The translations under genes and the position numbers were made by a program. 64,000 nucleotides of DNA from Echiichthys vipera. Its lineage: Eukaryota; Chordata; Actinopteri; Perciformes; Trachinidae. The stretch's first letter is position 1, and every line of letters starts with the position of its first letter. Below are positions 48,353 through 58,706 of the stretch, piece after piece. Below the pieces are notes generated by a model, which was given only the letters and a program-made list of their open reading frames with translations, had not been told where the DNA came from and made no database searches. The stretch is from positions 28,517,597 through 28,581,596 of the forward strand of contig OY829661.1 in NCBI GenBank assembly GCA_963691815.1, written 5' to 3'.

Positions 48353-51300
48353 ACACACACACACACACACAGAGACACACACACACACACACAGAGACAC
48401 ACACACACACACACAGAAGATGGTTTATGAGGAAGAACGGTTAAAACACAAGTTCACTTTAAAGCTGCTATAATCATGTTATTTAATTATATTTACATAT
48501 TTTTAAGTTATTTATTTTTATTGGACGTCTCTTATTTTCATATATTTACTGAAAAATAAATAAAAATAAAATACTTTTTGCTTGAAATATTACGACTTTC
48601 TCAGGTGTTAACCAAGCCCCGCCCACAGCTTCCTGTTTCCTGTCTGATCCAATCAGGAAGCTGCGTCAGCGTCAGTTCTCTGAGTGTCCACTAGGGGCAG
48701 GTTTCATAACAGAGCAGTTTCTCATTGAGCCCCATGTTAAACAGGCCGTTTACACAGCATCATTAAACCTGTTTAAGGACAAAAGAACATTCTAGTCTGT
48801 GTGTTTAGATCAGGTCTCCATGACAACACTGAGGGGGAGGGGCTAGTTTTTATTTTATTGGAGGTTAAAGTGTATGAATAATTAGGGGCGTGGCCTCTTG
48901 AGTGACAGCTAGCCTCTGGCCCTCACTTCTCCTCAGAGGTAGACGTCAGCCAGATGGACGTACGCCCCTCCCCCCAACGTCACATACATGATCTTTTTTG
49001 GTCAGAGGAAATGAGGCGGAGTCAAAGTCTGACAAGATGGAGACTCCCGTAGGCGAGGACGATTGGATCAAGGTGAGAGAACGGACCTGACGGAGACGCT
49101 ACGTCCGTTTTTATACAGTTTATGGCGGTGACTCTTTTCACGTGGACGGTAAAAGCCGAGAAACGCGGCGTTGGTGCTGAACTCGACGTTCAAACAAGGC
49201 TTTTTATTCTTTTCTGCTCTCGGACGTTTGTTTGTGTTCATTATCCAGAGTTTCCTGGTTTCAGCTACGGGGCGCGACGAGGGTCATAATCTCAGAACGG
49301 GCGCTTTGATCGTGCGTCCGACAAATGTGTGGCGTTAAGAGGAACTTGTGTTAGCTCGCTATTATCCCGTTAACTTCAAATAATAATAAAACAAGATTTA
49401 ATAAATACGTAAACCGTACACGAGGAAAGTTTAACAGTTGAAGCAGCTGCATCGTCCCAGAGTCACTCAGTGACGAAGAAGAAGACGCTGACGCAGACTT
49501 AAAATGGCCGCCGTGTTTTTCCCCGTGCAGATCAAACTGGCCGACATGGCGGTGGCGATCGAGAGCGCTCGCCTGCTCACGTGGAAGGCTGCGCTGCTGC
49601 GGGACGCACACAAACCCTTCACCAAGGTACGCCAGCGAGCGCCTCTGGTGTTTGTTTGTTTGTTTGTGTCTTTGTTTGTTTGTTTCTGTCTTTGTTTGTT
49701 TGTTTATTTCTGTCTTTGTGTCTTTGTTTGTTTGTTTGTTTCTGTCTTTGTTTGTTTTATTCTGTCTTTGTTTGTTTGTTTCTGTCTTTGTGTCTTTGTT
49801 TGTTTGTTTATTTCTGTCTTTGTTTGTTTGTTTATTTCTGTCTTTGTGTCTTTGTTTGTTTGTTTATTTCTGTCTTTGTTTGTTTGTTTGTTTATTTCTG
49901 TCTTTGTTTGTTTGTTTGATTCTGTCTTTGTTTGTTTGTTTGTTTCTGTCTTTGTTTTTTTGTTTATTCCTGTCTTTGTTTGTTTGTTTATTCCTGTCTT
50001 TGTTTGTTTGTTTATTTCTGTCTTTGTTTGTTTGTTTCTGTCTTTGTTTGTTTTATTCTGTCTGTTTGTTTGTTTCTGTCTTTGTGTCTTTGTTTGTTTG
50101 TTTATTTCTGTCTTTGTTTGTTTGTTTATTTCTGTCTTTGTTTGTTTGTTTGTTTATTTCTGTCTTTGTTTGTTTGTTTGATTCTGTCTTTGTTTGTTTG
50201 TTTGTTTCTGTCTTTGTTTGTTTGTTTCTGTCTTTGTTTGTTTGTTTGTTTCTGTCTTTGTTTGTTTGTTTATTTCTGTCTTTGTTTGTTTATTTCTGTC
50301 TTTGTTTGTTTGTTTGATTCTGTCTTTGTTTGTTTGTTTATTTCTGTCTTTGTTTGTTTGTTTGATTCTGTCTTTGTTTGTTTGTTTCTGTCTTTGTTTG
50401 TTTGTTTCTGTCTTTGTTTGTTTTTCTGTCTTTGTTTGTTTGTTTGTTTCTGTCTTTGTTTTTTTGTTTATTCCTGTCTTTGTTTGTTTGTTTATTCCTG
50501 TCTTTGTTTGTTTGTTTGTTTCTGTCTTTGTTTTTTTGTTTATTCCTGTCTTTGTTTGTTTGTTTATTCCTGTCTTTGTTTGTTTGTTTATTTCTGTATT
50601 TGTTTGCTTCTTTGTTTGTTGGATTCTTTCGTTGTTTGTTTGATGCTTTGCTTCTGTTTATTTATTTGTTTGTTTGCTTCTTTTGTTTGTTTGTTTCTGT
50701 CTTCTTTTGTTTGTTTGTTTCTGTCTTTGTTTGTTTGTTTGTTTCTGTCTTTGTTTGTTTATTTCTGTCTTTGTTTGTTTGTTTGATTCTGTCTTTGTTT
50801 GTTTGTTTGTTTCTGTCTTTGTTTGTTTGTTTGTTTGTTTGTTTCTGTCTTTGTTTGTTTGTTTGTGTCTTTGTTTGTTTGTTTATTTCTGTCTTTGTTT
50901 GTTTGTTTCTGGCTTTGTTTGTTTGTTTGTTTCTGTCTTTGTTTGTTTGTTTCTGTCTTTGTTTGTTTGTTTGTTTCTGTCTTTCTTTGTTTGTTTGTTT
51001 CCGTCTTTGTTTGTTTGTTTCTGTCTTTGTTTGTTTGTTTGTTTCTGTCTTTGTTTGTTTCTGTCTTTGTTTGTTTGTTTGTTTCTGTCTTTGCTTCTTT
51101 GTTTGTTTGATTCTTTCGTTGTTTGTTTGATGCTTTGCTTCTGTTTATTTATTTATTTGTTTGTTTCCTGCGTTGACCCTTTCCCTCCCCCCCTGCAGGA
51201 AGCAGCCATGGCCAAACTAGCGGCGTCTGAAGCCGCCACGTTCAGCGCCCATCAGGTGAGAAACACACGGGAGCGCCGACGCGTCACAGTCAGAGTCGAA

Positions 51301-51424
51301 CCCTCGGGCGACTCGTCTAAAACGCTCTTTGTTTGTTTGTGATTCTCTGAAGGCGATCCAGGTGCTGGGGGGGATGGGTTACGTGGCGGACATGCCCGCG
51401 GAGAGGCACTACCGCGACGCCCGC

Positions 51425-51460
<36 letters not shown>

Positions 51461-51505
51461 AGGCTGGTGATCGCCGGCCAGCTACTGAAGGAGTACCAGC
51501 TGTAG
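39072..51505 (+). CDS. acads: Short-chain acyl-CoA dehydrogenase, mitochondrial
   Basis: FAD enzyme catalysing the first dehydrogenation step of beta-oxidation on C4-C6 acyl-CoAs in the mitochondrial matrix, passing electrons to ETF. Ten coding exons: 39,072-39,099, 44,335-44,495, 45,063-45,212, 45,404-45,515, 46,305-46,456, 46,579-46,749, 47,434-47,571, 49,531-49,626, 51,199-51,255 and 51,353-51,505. They join in frame to 405 residues (human 412). The first 25 or so residues are Ala/Arg/Leu-rich with no acidic residue, fitting a mitochondrial presequence. The family signature ALSEPGNGSD spans about 146-155. The second signature lies in RDARITEIYEGTSEIQ; the first Glu of YEGTSE (residue 385) aligns with the catalytic base (human precursor Glu392). 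The donor after exon 5 is GC rather than GT. Every intron except the two of about 100 bp (after exons 5 and 9) carries tandem repeats or a transposon. Confidence 0.96.
39416..39632 (+). repeat. 55-bp tandem repeat in acads intron 1
   Basis: Four copies of a 55-bp unit with GCTAACAGCTGCTGCGTTCA and GGACACGACACAACAAA, the last copy diverging at its end. Confidence 0.88.
39885..42715 (+). repeat. CAGA-rich minisatellite in acads intron 1
   Basis: 2.8 kb of AGGTGTTAAGACAGACAGAC followed by AGACCCTCAGACTGAGAG, with or without an inserted GCATCTATACAGAC block, so two unit lengths alternate. From 41,761 a 420-bp higher-order block is repeated almost exactly (41,761-42,180, 42,181-42,600, part of a third to about 42,690). 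Confidence 0.92.
42988..44344 (+). repeat. Tandem array of the acads exon 2 splice acceptor
   Basis: About 25 copies of GGCTCCGCCCCTCAG followed by CTCTGGGCGCGT. Most are separated by GTCGTATTAACCTG and a TTGTTGTTTATTTAACGG block (units of about 57-65 bp); some are joined directly (34-bp units). The last copy is the real 3' splice site and first bases of acads exon 2 (44,335). Each copy also contains a CCGCCCC GC box. Confidence 0.93.
44496..45000 (+). repeat. CA-rich array in acads intron 2
   Basis: Long CA runs (44,500-44,598 and 44,720-44,813) with CAGA and CGCA interruptions begin directly at the exon 2 donor. A TG counterpart fills intron 3 (45,218-45,380). Confidence 0.88.
45530..46196 (+). 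repeat. 21-bp-type minisatellite filling acads intron 4
   Basis: About 32 copies of TTTGTAGTTGTTTTGTGTCTC-like units (one base alternates A/G), starting about 15 bp after the exon 4 donor. It is related to the arrays at 24,985-27,490. Long frames on both strands across it are repeat artefacts. Confidence 0.9.
46766..47365 (+). mobile_element. Non-autonomous DNA element, copy G, inside acads intron 6
   Basis: Full-length copy whose left end starts 17 bp after the exon 6 donor of acads. It supplies about 600 of the 684 bp of intron 6, so the pre-insertion intron would have been about 84 bp. It has the subfamily end CCAAACAGGTTTCAC. Confidence 0.87.
47880..48416 (+). repeat. CA/GA compound microsatellite in acads intron 7
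   Basis: Alternating CA and GAGA tracts with a recurring larger block (CACATACACACACACAGAG). Upstream, at 47,630-47,780, lies the dispersed segment also found at 38,265-38,420. Confidence 0.88.
48861..49115 (+). repeat. Inverted dispersed repeat, arm 1 (acads intron 7)
   Basis: Contains AATTAGGGGCGTGGCCTC, GTCACATACATGATC and an ATG at 49,037 starting METPVGEDDWIK. An inverted copy lies at 52,725-52,975. Confidence 0.8.
49640..51170 (+). repeat. TTTG-rich minisatellite filling acads intron 8
   Basis: About 1.5 kb of TTTGTTTGTTTGTTTCTGTC-like units of 16-28 bp with TTTATTCCTGTC and GATTCTGTC variants. Higher-order blocks recur (TTTGTTTTTTTGTTTATTCC at three places). Confidence 0.9.
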
Positions 51506-51727
51506 ACGCACGTCCGTGAGCGCCGCTGGGGCCGCACGCACTCATGACTCATGACCGCATACGACCTCACACGACACCACGCGACACCACACGACATCAC
51601 ACGACATTACCTCATTCTGAGACAGAAGGAGGAGCTGCAGCTTCTGGATTTTGGACACTTTCACATTTTACATCAACGATTTAAAGGATCAGTTCACTGA
51701 AAACAGTAAAATCCACCCAGTGATCGA

Positions 51728-51915
51728 GAGAGACGCTAACAGCCGGACGTGGCTAACAGTGGTTAGCTCGGGGCAGCATGGTGAAGGCATTCAAAGGTCT
51801 TTTTTAACCACTAATGCTGCTGAAAATAACAGCAAACCTCTGCAGCAGCATGAGAAGAGTCCCTACACACACAACAAAGCATCAACAGCGTAGTTAGTGA
51901 AGCCAGAGTTTATTA
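51728..51915 (+). repeat. Interspersed repeat copy, in acads 3' flank
   Basis: Opposite-orientation copy of the 4,155-4,640 repeat, running from GACGCTAACAGCCGGACG to the point where DNA element copy H interrupts it. If the acads transcript extends this far, the repeat would be part of its 3' untranslated region; no polyadenylation signal was seen between the stop codon and here. Confidence 0.6.
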
Positions 51916-52433
51916 AGGGCGCCCTCCCACTGTGCGTCCGTGCCGTGCCCCGTGCTTTAGGGTCCTTGTCCCCCCCTCCAGGCCCGTTTGTACTCACACT
52001 ACCTGGGCCTCGGAGAATGCTTCTTGCTGCCTATACGTCATCACGCCGTAACACGTCACACGCATTGATGACGTCATGGCGATGCGTGGCTTTGTTTCCA
52101 GATCTTTCCGTAGACCTCGGAGTTTTTGTGCGTCTTGTCGACTGTTTTTGAATCTTTTCATCGACCAAATCTGCAGTAAACACTCCACCTCCGCATCACA
52201 CCAACGTGAACCTTTCACCGCCATTGTTTGAAATGTCCGCGCATGGTCCCTCCTTCTTTTCTCTACGTCCCAACAGGCGCACAGGAAATGACCTCAGAAC
52301 CGCCGTAGGCCTCGTGCTCGTACACGTGCGCACGCTCGTGCTCGTACATGTGCAAACGTGCTTTACTAAAGCCCACCTCTCCCAAACGGGCCGTGGACGG
52401 CAAGCGTGCCGCTCCTTGGCGTGGTACGGTTGC
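51916..52433 (-). mobile_element. DNA element fragment, copy H, downstream of acads
   Basis: Left-terminal 518 bp, truncated after TGGTACGGTTGC. It is inserted at the end of another interspersed repeat (51,728-51,915), so the two are nested, just beyond the acads coding region. Confidence 0.83.
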
Positions 52434-52724
52434 CGACTGCCTGTCGGAGTTCTCTGAGGGTTGGAAACACTCGACCGTGCAGAGACAGAATTTACACTCC
52501 AGATAAAAACAGGAGGAGTTTAGTTTGTTTACAGAAAGGATCCAGAAACGACTCCTGTGTGATCGGACGCTGTTCCCTAAACACTATTACATCAGTTTAA
52601 GGGACTCTTCTCATGCTGCTGCAGAGGTTTGCTGTTATTTGGAGCCGTAATAGTGGTTAAAAAAAGCCTCACACTTTTTTTTAGTTTGGTGTTTTTTATT
52701 CCTCGTGAAGAAGCAAACGTCAAA

Positions 52725-52975
52725 AAACAGACGTAGCGTCTCCGTCAGCTCCGTTCTCTAACTCGATCCAGTCGTCCTCACCTACGGGAGTCTCCATCTG
52801 TCAGACTTTGACTCCGCCTCATTTCCTCTGACCATAAAGGGGCATGTATGTGACGTTGGGGGGAGGGGCGTACGTCCATCTGGCTGACGTTTACCTCCGA
52901 GGAGAAGTGAGGGCCAGAGGCTAGCTGTCACTCAAGAGGCCACGCCCCTAATTATTCATAAACTTTGACCTCGCT
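52725..52975 (-). repeat. Inverted dispersed repeat, arm 2 (downstream of acads)
   Basis: Reverse-orientation copy of 48,861-49,115. Read on the minus strand, the ATG at 52,797 begins METPVGEDDWIELENG and stays open for about 25 codons; the other arm is interrupted after METPVGEDDWIK by an indel. Confidence 0.8.
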
Positions 52976-53418
52976 GAAGCTCAAACGTGTCGACCAATGG
53001 CTGATTCTCTCCGATGTCAGCTTCCTGTTGCACTTCGGGCTGCTCGCCACCGAAGAGTCTCCAGGTTAGAGCGAGTATGAGCGGGCGAGGCCAGAGCAGA
53101 CGTTCTCAGTGAGGGAGACACAGACGTGCTTCCTGCTCCTTCTCTGCAGGTTTTTTTTACTTTAAACTTCTTTATAACTAAGCGTGAATCATGGTTAGAG
53201 TCGTTTTTACGGACTTTAACACGAGTCTGCAGCGAGACGTTAAGAAAAGAAGCACATTTACTCCTCATAGTGTCGTTTTTCTGCTGTTTTAAACGTATAA
53301 AACTTTTTTTTTTTGCTGCTCAAATAATTAAAAAATGACCTCAACAAACATAAAAGCTGCTTTTTTAAAAATAAATCACTGTAGAAAAGCGTCTCTCCCT
53401 CCCTGTCTTACTGCTTTT

Positions 53419-53636
53419 AATGTGAACTGGCCCTTTAAGAAGATGAGCGGGTGAAGCAGCAGAGGGCGCCGCCGTGCCTTCACACACACACACACGCACA
53501 CACACACACACACACACACACTTTTATTTGATATTCCTGGGGACGGTTTGGTGATTGAGGCAGTTTTTAATGTGAACTGGCCCTTTAAGAAGATGAGTGA
53601 ATGATGATGAAGCAGCAGAGGGCGCCGGCGTGCCTT

Positions 53637-53677
<41 letters not shown>

Positions 53678-53815
53678 TCACACACACACACAGACACACT
53701 CACACACACAGACACACGCACACAGACACACACAGACACACACACGCACACACGCACACACACACACACACACTCATATTCCTGGGGACGGTTTGATGGT
53801 TGAGGCAGTTATTAA
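53419..53815 (+). repeat. Tandem duplication with CA tracts
   Basis: Two copies of a block with TTAATGTGAACTGGCCC, GCAGCAGAGGGCGCC, a CA tract and TATTCCTGGGGACGGTTTG (first copy from 53,419, second from 53,562). The CA part is expanded in the second copy. Confidence 0.82.
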
Positions 53816-53944
53816 TGTTTTACGCTCTTGTGCCTCCGTAACGTGTAAATATTGTTATTGTTGTAATTTATTTTGTGAAGATGAAAAATAAAAACACAAA
53901 ATAGAATTTAACACAAAGAAATTATGGATTTTATTTCAACATTT

Positions 53945-54257
53945 CCTGCCTGCTCACGTGCACGCTCCCCTCCTCTGTGAGCTCCTGCCTGCTCACGTGC
54001 ACGCTCCCCTCCTCTGTGAGCTCCTGCCTGCTCACGTGCACGCTCCCCTCCTCTGTGAGTTCCTGCCTGCTCACGTGCACGCTCCCCTCCTCTGTGAGTT
54101 CCTGCCTGCTCACGTGCACGCTCCCCTCCTCTGTGAGCTCCTGCCTGCTCACGTGCACGCTCCCCTCCTCTGTGAGCTCCTGCCTGCTCACGTGCACGCT
54201 CCCCTCCTCTGTGAGTTCCTGCCTGCTCACGTGCACGCTCCCCTCCTCCGTGCTGGT
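53945..54257 (+). repeat. 39-bp tandem repeat, 8 copies
   Basis: Unit CCTGCCTGCTCACGTGCACG plus CTCCCCTCCTCTGTGAGCT, differing only at one C/T. Thirteen codons per unit keep several frames open on both strands. Each unit includes a CACGTG palindrome. Confidence 0.92.
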
Positions 54258-54549
54258 GCACGTGAGGACCCTTGATGGCTCCAGCTCACGGCTTCCTGAC
54301 GCTGCAGCTCCACCCGGCTGATTGTGTGAAGCACCACCTGAGTCGGCCTCGCTGCATTGTTCCGAGCCGCCCTCCCCACGCCGTTAACGCACGCCGTCCG
54401 CCGCTCGCTGATTACTGTGACGTCACTTCCTGGCTCCTGTTTGTTTCCTGTTTGTTTCACGTTCAAACAAACAAAGTGCACGTGACAAAACATCGTGTTG
54501 TGTTTGATACTCGAGGAACTTTCACCTCCTTTACTTCAGGCTTCAGGCC

Positions 54550-54700
54550 GTGAACGTACGGGGCACAGGGGCCCAGTGGGTCAGGGGCCCAGAGGTACAG
54601 GGGCCCAGTGGGTCAGGGGCCCAGAGGTACAGGGGCCCAGTGGGTCAGGGGCCCAGAGGTACAGGGGCCCAGTGGGTCAGGGCCCCGGAGGGTCAGAGAC
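54550..54700 (+). repeat. 32-bp tandem repeat
   Basis: About 4.5 copies of GGGGCCCAGTGGGTCA followed by GGGGCCCAGAGGTACA. Confidence 0.88.
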
Positions 54701-55488
54701 CTGATGAGTCCTGCCGAGGGTCAGGATAGGTTTGGGTGTCTCGTTCAGGGTGTGTGTGTGTGTGTAGGGGGGGGGGCTTTTGTTCAGGGGGGGGCCTGTT
54801 TATTGTCTGAGCCCAGGGCCCCATTATCTACTAATCCGCCCATGAACACATTATTTCTATATTTGCATATTTAAACATATAAAAGACTCTTAAATCACGA
54901 GAACAGACTCTTGAATGTTGTTTTTTTCTTTATTAGAAAAACTTTTATTAGAAACAGGAAGTAGAAAAACACACTGTACATGCAAAGGGGGGGTCAACAC
55001 GATTTCTCTCTTCTAAATAATAAAAAATATTAAGATTTATTCCTTAAAATATGTTTTTTAGCTTTAAAATATTCTGACTTTCCTTGAAATATTATATTAA
55101 ATATGATCAAAAGGCACCAGAGGCAAAAACATCATTCACAGCCTCATTTACAAAACATTTATTCATCAAAAATGCAGAAAAATTCATGTTTTTAAAGATT
55201 TATGGAGCCAGAAAAAAATAAATCTGGAAAAAACTTTCACTCTAATAATTTGTAATTAAATAAAACAATAATTTTGAACCTGACTTTCACATTTATGATC
55301 TGGAAATGGATGAAAATGAGCTCATATTTCATCACAAAACGCCTCATTTGCATATTTTAAACATGATAATTCATAAAAACTTGTCATATTAAACACATTT
55401 GTGTGAATGTCAGTGATGAAAGTGGAGCTGGAGCTTAAATCTCCACCTGCAGAGTCTCTGAAGTGTCCTGAGCTGAAGTCCTGCTGCT

Positions 55489-55526
<38 letters not shown>

Positions 55527-55548
55527 GCACACACACACACCTCACAGT
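54701..55548. other. Claudin 3' flank and untranslated region
   Basis: Includes G-rich tracts (54,768-54,797), candidate polyadenylation signals (54,929 and 55,158) and a CA tract (55,491-55,540) just beyond the claudin stop codon. No other gene was seen. Confidence 0.5.
55158..55163 (-). terminator. Candidate claudin polyadenylation signal
   Basis: AATAAA on the minus strand about 385 bp beyond the stop codon. A second AATAAA lies at 54,929-54,934. Which one is used cannot be told from sequence. Confidence 0.4.
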
Positions 55549-56196
55549 TCACACGTAGAGCTTCTTGTCGAAGTCCCCGGTGGAGGCGATGCTCTTGGTG
55601 GGCGCGTACCGGAGCGGGTACGCGCCGCGCACCGCGGGGGCGAAGGAGCAGCAGAGCAGCGTCCCGCCGAGCAGCAGCAGCGCGGTGGCGGCCCAGCCGA
55701 TGTAGATGGCGGCGCCGATCTCGCGCTTCTTGGACGGGGGCACCTGCGGGTCGTGGAAGTCCACGATGATGTTGTTGGCCATCCAGCAGAGCGGCACGAG
55801 CACGAAGAGGCCGCTCATGATGTAGATCACCCCGCCCGCGTGCACCACCCGCGCCTTCACCGTCTCCTCCCGGATGCAGTTGGTGCACTGCGCGCCGGCG
55901 ACCGTCACCGTGAGCGCGACCACCCCGAGCACGGCGGCGATGATCGTGAGCGCGCGCGCCGTCTGCAGGTCCTGCGTCAGCGCGAGCACCGAGTCGTGGA
56001 CCTTGCACTGCATCTGGCCCGTGCTCTGCACCACGCACGACATCCACAGGCCGTCCCAGATGGTCTGCGCCACCACGATGTTGGAGTCGATGAAGGCGGT
56101 CACCTTCCACATGGGCAGCCCGCACGCCACCATCACCAGGAGCGAGCCGGCGAGGCACAGCGCCATGCCCAGGAACTCCAGACACGCGGCCAGCAT
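55549..56196 (-). CDS. Claudin, claudin-5/-3/-4-like, single exon
   Basis: Tetraspan tight-junction protein of 215 residues that forms paracellular barriers or pores. Transmembrane segments lie at about 8-28, 81-101, 116-139 and 162-184. The first extracellular loop carries the claudin signature: W30, GLW at 49-51, Cys54 and Cys64. The tail ends DFDKKLYV; the terminal Tyr-Val is the usual PDZ-binding motif for ZO proteins. ACGLPMWKVTAF, WMSCVVQSTGQMQCK and GAAIYIGWAATALL are close to claudin-5, and TGDxDKK-YV at the C-terminus also fits claudin-5, but paralog assignment by eye is unsafe in the expanded fish family. The gene is intronless like many claudins and very CG-rich, which opens long spurious frames on both strands. 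It converges on acads. Confidence 0.95.
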   Translation of the reverse strand: MLAACLEFLGMALCLAGSLLVMVACGLPMWKVTAFIDSNIVVAQTIWDGLWMSCVVQSTGQMQCKVHDSVLALTQDLQTARALTIIAAVLGVVALTVTVAGAQCTNCIREETVKARVVHAGGVIYIMSGLFVLVPLCWMANNIIVDFHDPQVPPSKKREIGAAIYIGWAATALLLLGGTLLCCSFAPAVRGAYPLRYAPTKSIASTGDFDKKLYV

Positions 56197-56209
56197 GGCT
56201 CTGCTGGGA

Positions 56210-56490
56210 CCTGATGGGACCTGATGAGACCTGATGGGACCTGATGAGACCTGCTGAGACCCCCTGAGTCCTGATAAGACCTGATGAGTCCTGCTGAGAC
56301 CTGATGAGACCCACTGAGACCTGCTGAGACCTGATGAGACCCACTGAGACCCACTGAGACCTGCTGAGACCCGCTGAGTCCTGCTGAGACCTGTTGAGAC
56401 CTGATGAGACCTGATGAGACCTGAGGGGACCCGCTGAGTCCTGCTGAGACCCGTTGAGACCTGTTGAGACCTGATGAGACCCGCTGAGAG
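56210..56490 (-). repeat. Decamer array in the claudin 5' leader
   Basis: About 28 copies of a 10-bp unit, CTGATGAGAC or CTGCTGAGAC on the plus strand (GTCTCATCAG in the claudin sense), ending about 14 bp before the claudin ATG. Confidence 0.9.
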
Positions 56491-56564
56491 GGTTCAGAGT
56501 CTACTTCTGCAGCTGCTTCTTCCTCCTCTGTGCTCGTGGTGCCCTGCGTGCGCTCGGTCTGCCT

Positions 56565-56693
56565 CTGGTCACTGAGTGCGTGCGCTCTGGGGCTTTTTAT
56601 GTCAGGGAGGCTGCAGCAGCTGCGCCTCCGTCCAAACAAAACCCACAAACTTTCCACCAATCAGCTCTCGAACGCATCTTTGTCTCAGCCAAT
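56565..56693 (-). promoter_or_regulatory. Claudin core promoter: TATA-like box and two CCAAT boxes
   Basis: On the minus strand ATAAAAAG lies at 56,593-56,600. Two CCAAT boxes in inverted orientation lie upstream at 56,657-56,661 and 56,689-56,693. The expected start near 56,565 gives a leader of about 370 nt that includes the decamer array at 56,210-56,490, unless the leader is spliced. Confidence 0.5.
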
Positions 56694-57019
56694 GAGCAGC
56701 AGCAGCAGCGGCGCGTTCACGCACCGGTGACCCTCCCACGGGGGCTCTTCCTGTCGTTCACACACAGAAGAGTCTGCAGGATGTCAGAGTTTCTCCTGTG
56801 ATGACAGAAAACTCACAGTGACGGGGAAACAAAGGGAATATTGTTCCTCTGCGTTTATTTTCTCTGCGGTGCCAAAAACAACACCAGCCTGTTTCTACCA
56901 AACACTCGAGATCTGAATGTTTTCTGTAAAAACAGGAATAAGAAAATAAAACTGTGCGATTGTAAAAGCGCGTTTACTCTGACCGTGTTTACCAAGAACT
57001 GGTTGATGGCAAACGTGTA

Positions 57020-57420
57020 AAGTAGATGCAAAACAGCCCAAAAAGATGCAAAATGACTAAAAATAGATGCAAAACCACCACAAAAAGATGCAAAATGACT
57101 AAAAATAGATGCAAAACCACCACAAAAAGATGCAAAATGACTAAAAATAGATGCAAAACCACAACAAAAAGATGCAAAATGACTAAAAATAGATTCAAAA
57201 CCAGCACAAAAAGATGCAAAATGACTAAAAATAGATGCAAAACCAGCACAAAAAGATGCAAAATGACTAAAAATAGATAAAAAACCACCACAAAAAGATG
57301 CAAAATGACTAAAAATTGATGCAAAACCACCACAAAAAGATGCAAAATGACTAAAAACAGATGCAAAACCAGCACAAAAAGATGCAAAATGACTAAAAAT
57401 AGATGCAAAACCACCACAAA
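57020..57420 (-). repeat. 42-bp minisatellite, locus 4, inverted
   Basis: About 9.5 copies of the same 42-bp unit in reverse orientation (GATGCAAAATGACTAAAAAT). It lies upstream of the claudin promoter. Confidence 0.92.
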
Positions 57421-58100
57421 GCGTCCAATTGTCTCTAATTTGGTCATAACTTCATATTTGTAACTTGAGATTATTAAATGTTGTTGTTTAGGAAGTGAAA
57501 ATCTAAAGATCGTAGAAGAAATTAATCTAAAATTGTGAGTTTTTAAAGTTTTATTTGTGATTTTTGGGGTTTTCTCTTTGCAGACGACTCGTGATTGTTC
57601 GTCTGCGGCTCAGACAGGAAACACTCGCTCCGTTGTGCTGCGACTGTCGAGAAATCAGCCGCACTCTCTTTGTTATTGTGCTTTAAGTGGAGTCAGCGGG
57701 AGCAAAGCATTCTGGGAGCTTTTGAAACGAGGCCACTCCTCAGATTCTTCTTCTCTGGGAAAACGAGAAAGTCGGGATTTCTCCAAACGTTTCACAACAA
57801 ATCACAACTTAAAGACGCTTTGAGTCGGACGTGTTGATGCGTGGTGCGTCGCCTCACGCCATTTTGTCAGGACGCTTCCGAGTTGCGTTGGAAAAACAGA
57901 CTTTTGGAAGTGAGAAGATTTACAAAGACTTTTATTTTAATCATAAAAACAGAGAAAAATAATCTAAATTACACGTTTTTTTATTTCAAACGTGAGAAAA
58001 AGAAAAGAAATAAAAGAGAACGATGAGACCTGCGTGTTTGTGCTGATGATCGGGGCTGAAACTGTAAACACTCAGGAGGAGGAAGCATCTGGCCCTCTGA

Positions 58101-58166
<66 letters not shown>

Positions 58167-58662
58167 AGTCCTGACTGTGCTGCGGAGATTAAGTCGTGGT
58201 GTTGTGGTGTTTTCTTGACCCACTCACCTACAATGGGCTACTACGTGACATCATGCCTTCCCTACCCCCCCCCCCCCCAACACACACACACACACACACA
58301 CTCACACACACACACACACACACACGTGCATTCATATAATGAGATATCCAGACGGACGGAGCCTGATTGTGTTTTCCTTCATGGACGTTGTTTGTCAGCA
58401 CGATGACGTCCATGTTGGATCCACACCTGCTGCACGAGGCTCAGGCCTTTAGAACGTCTTCATATCATAAATAAATAAATATTAATATATTAATAAAATA
58501 AAGAAATTAAACCGTATTAAACACTTGACCCTCCTCCGCCCTGTCTGTGTTTGTCTGCTGTGATTAAACCACAAACCACAGATTCAGACTCAGATTCAGG
58601 ACCAAAGCTGAGTGATTACAGAAGGTGGGGTCCAGCTCTAATCAGCATGCATCACTTCCTGT

Positions 58663-58706
<44 letters not shown>

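Noticed and set aside
55322..56344. 340-codon minus-strand frame overlapping the claudin
   Set aside because: It is in a different frame from the conserved claudin; the very CG-rich sequence leaves alternative frames open.
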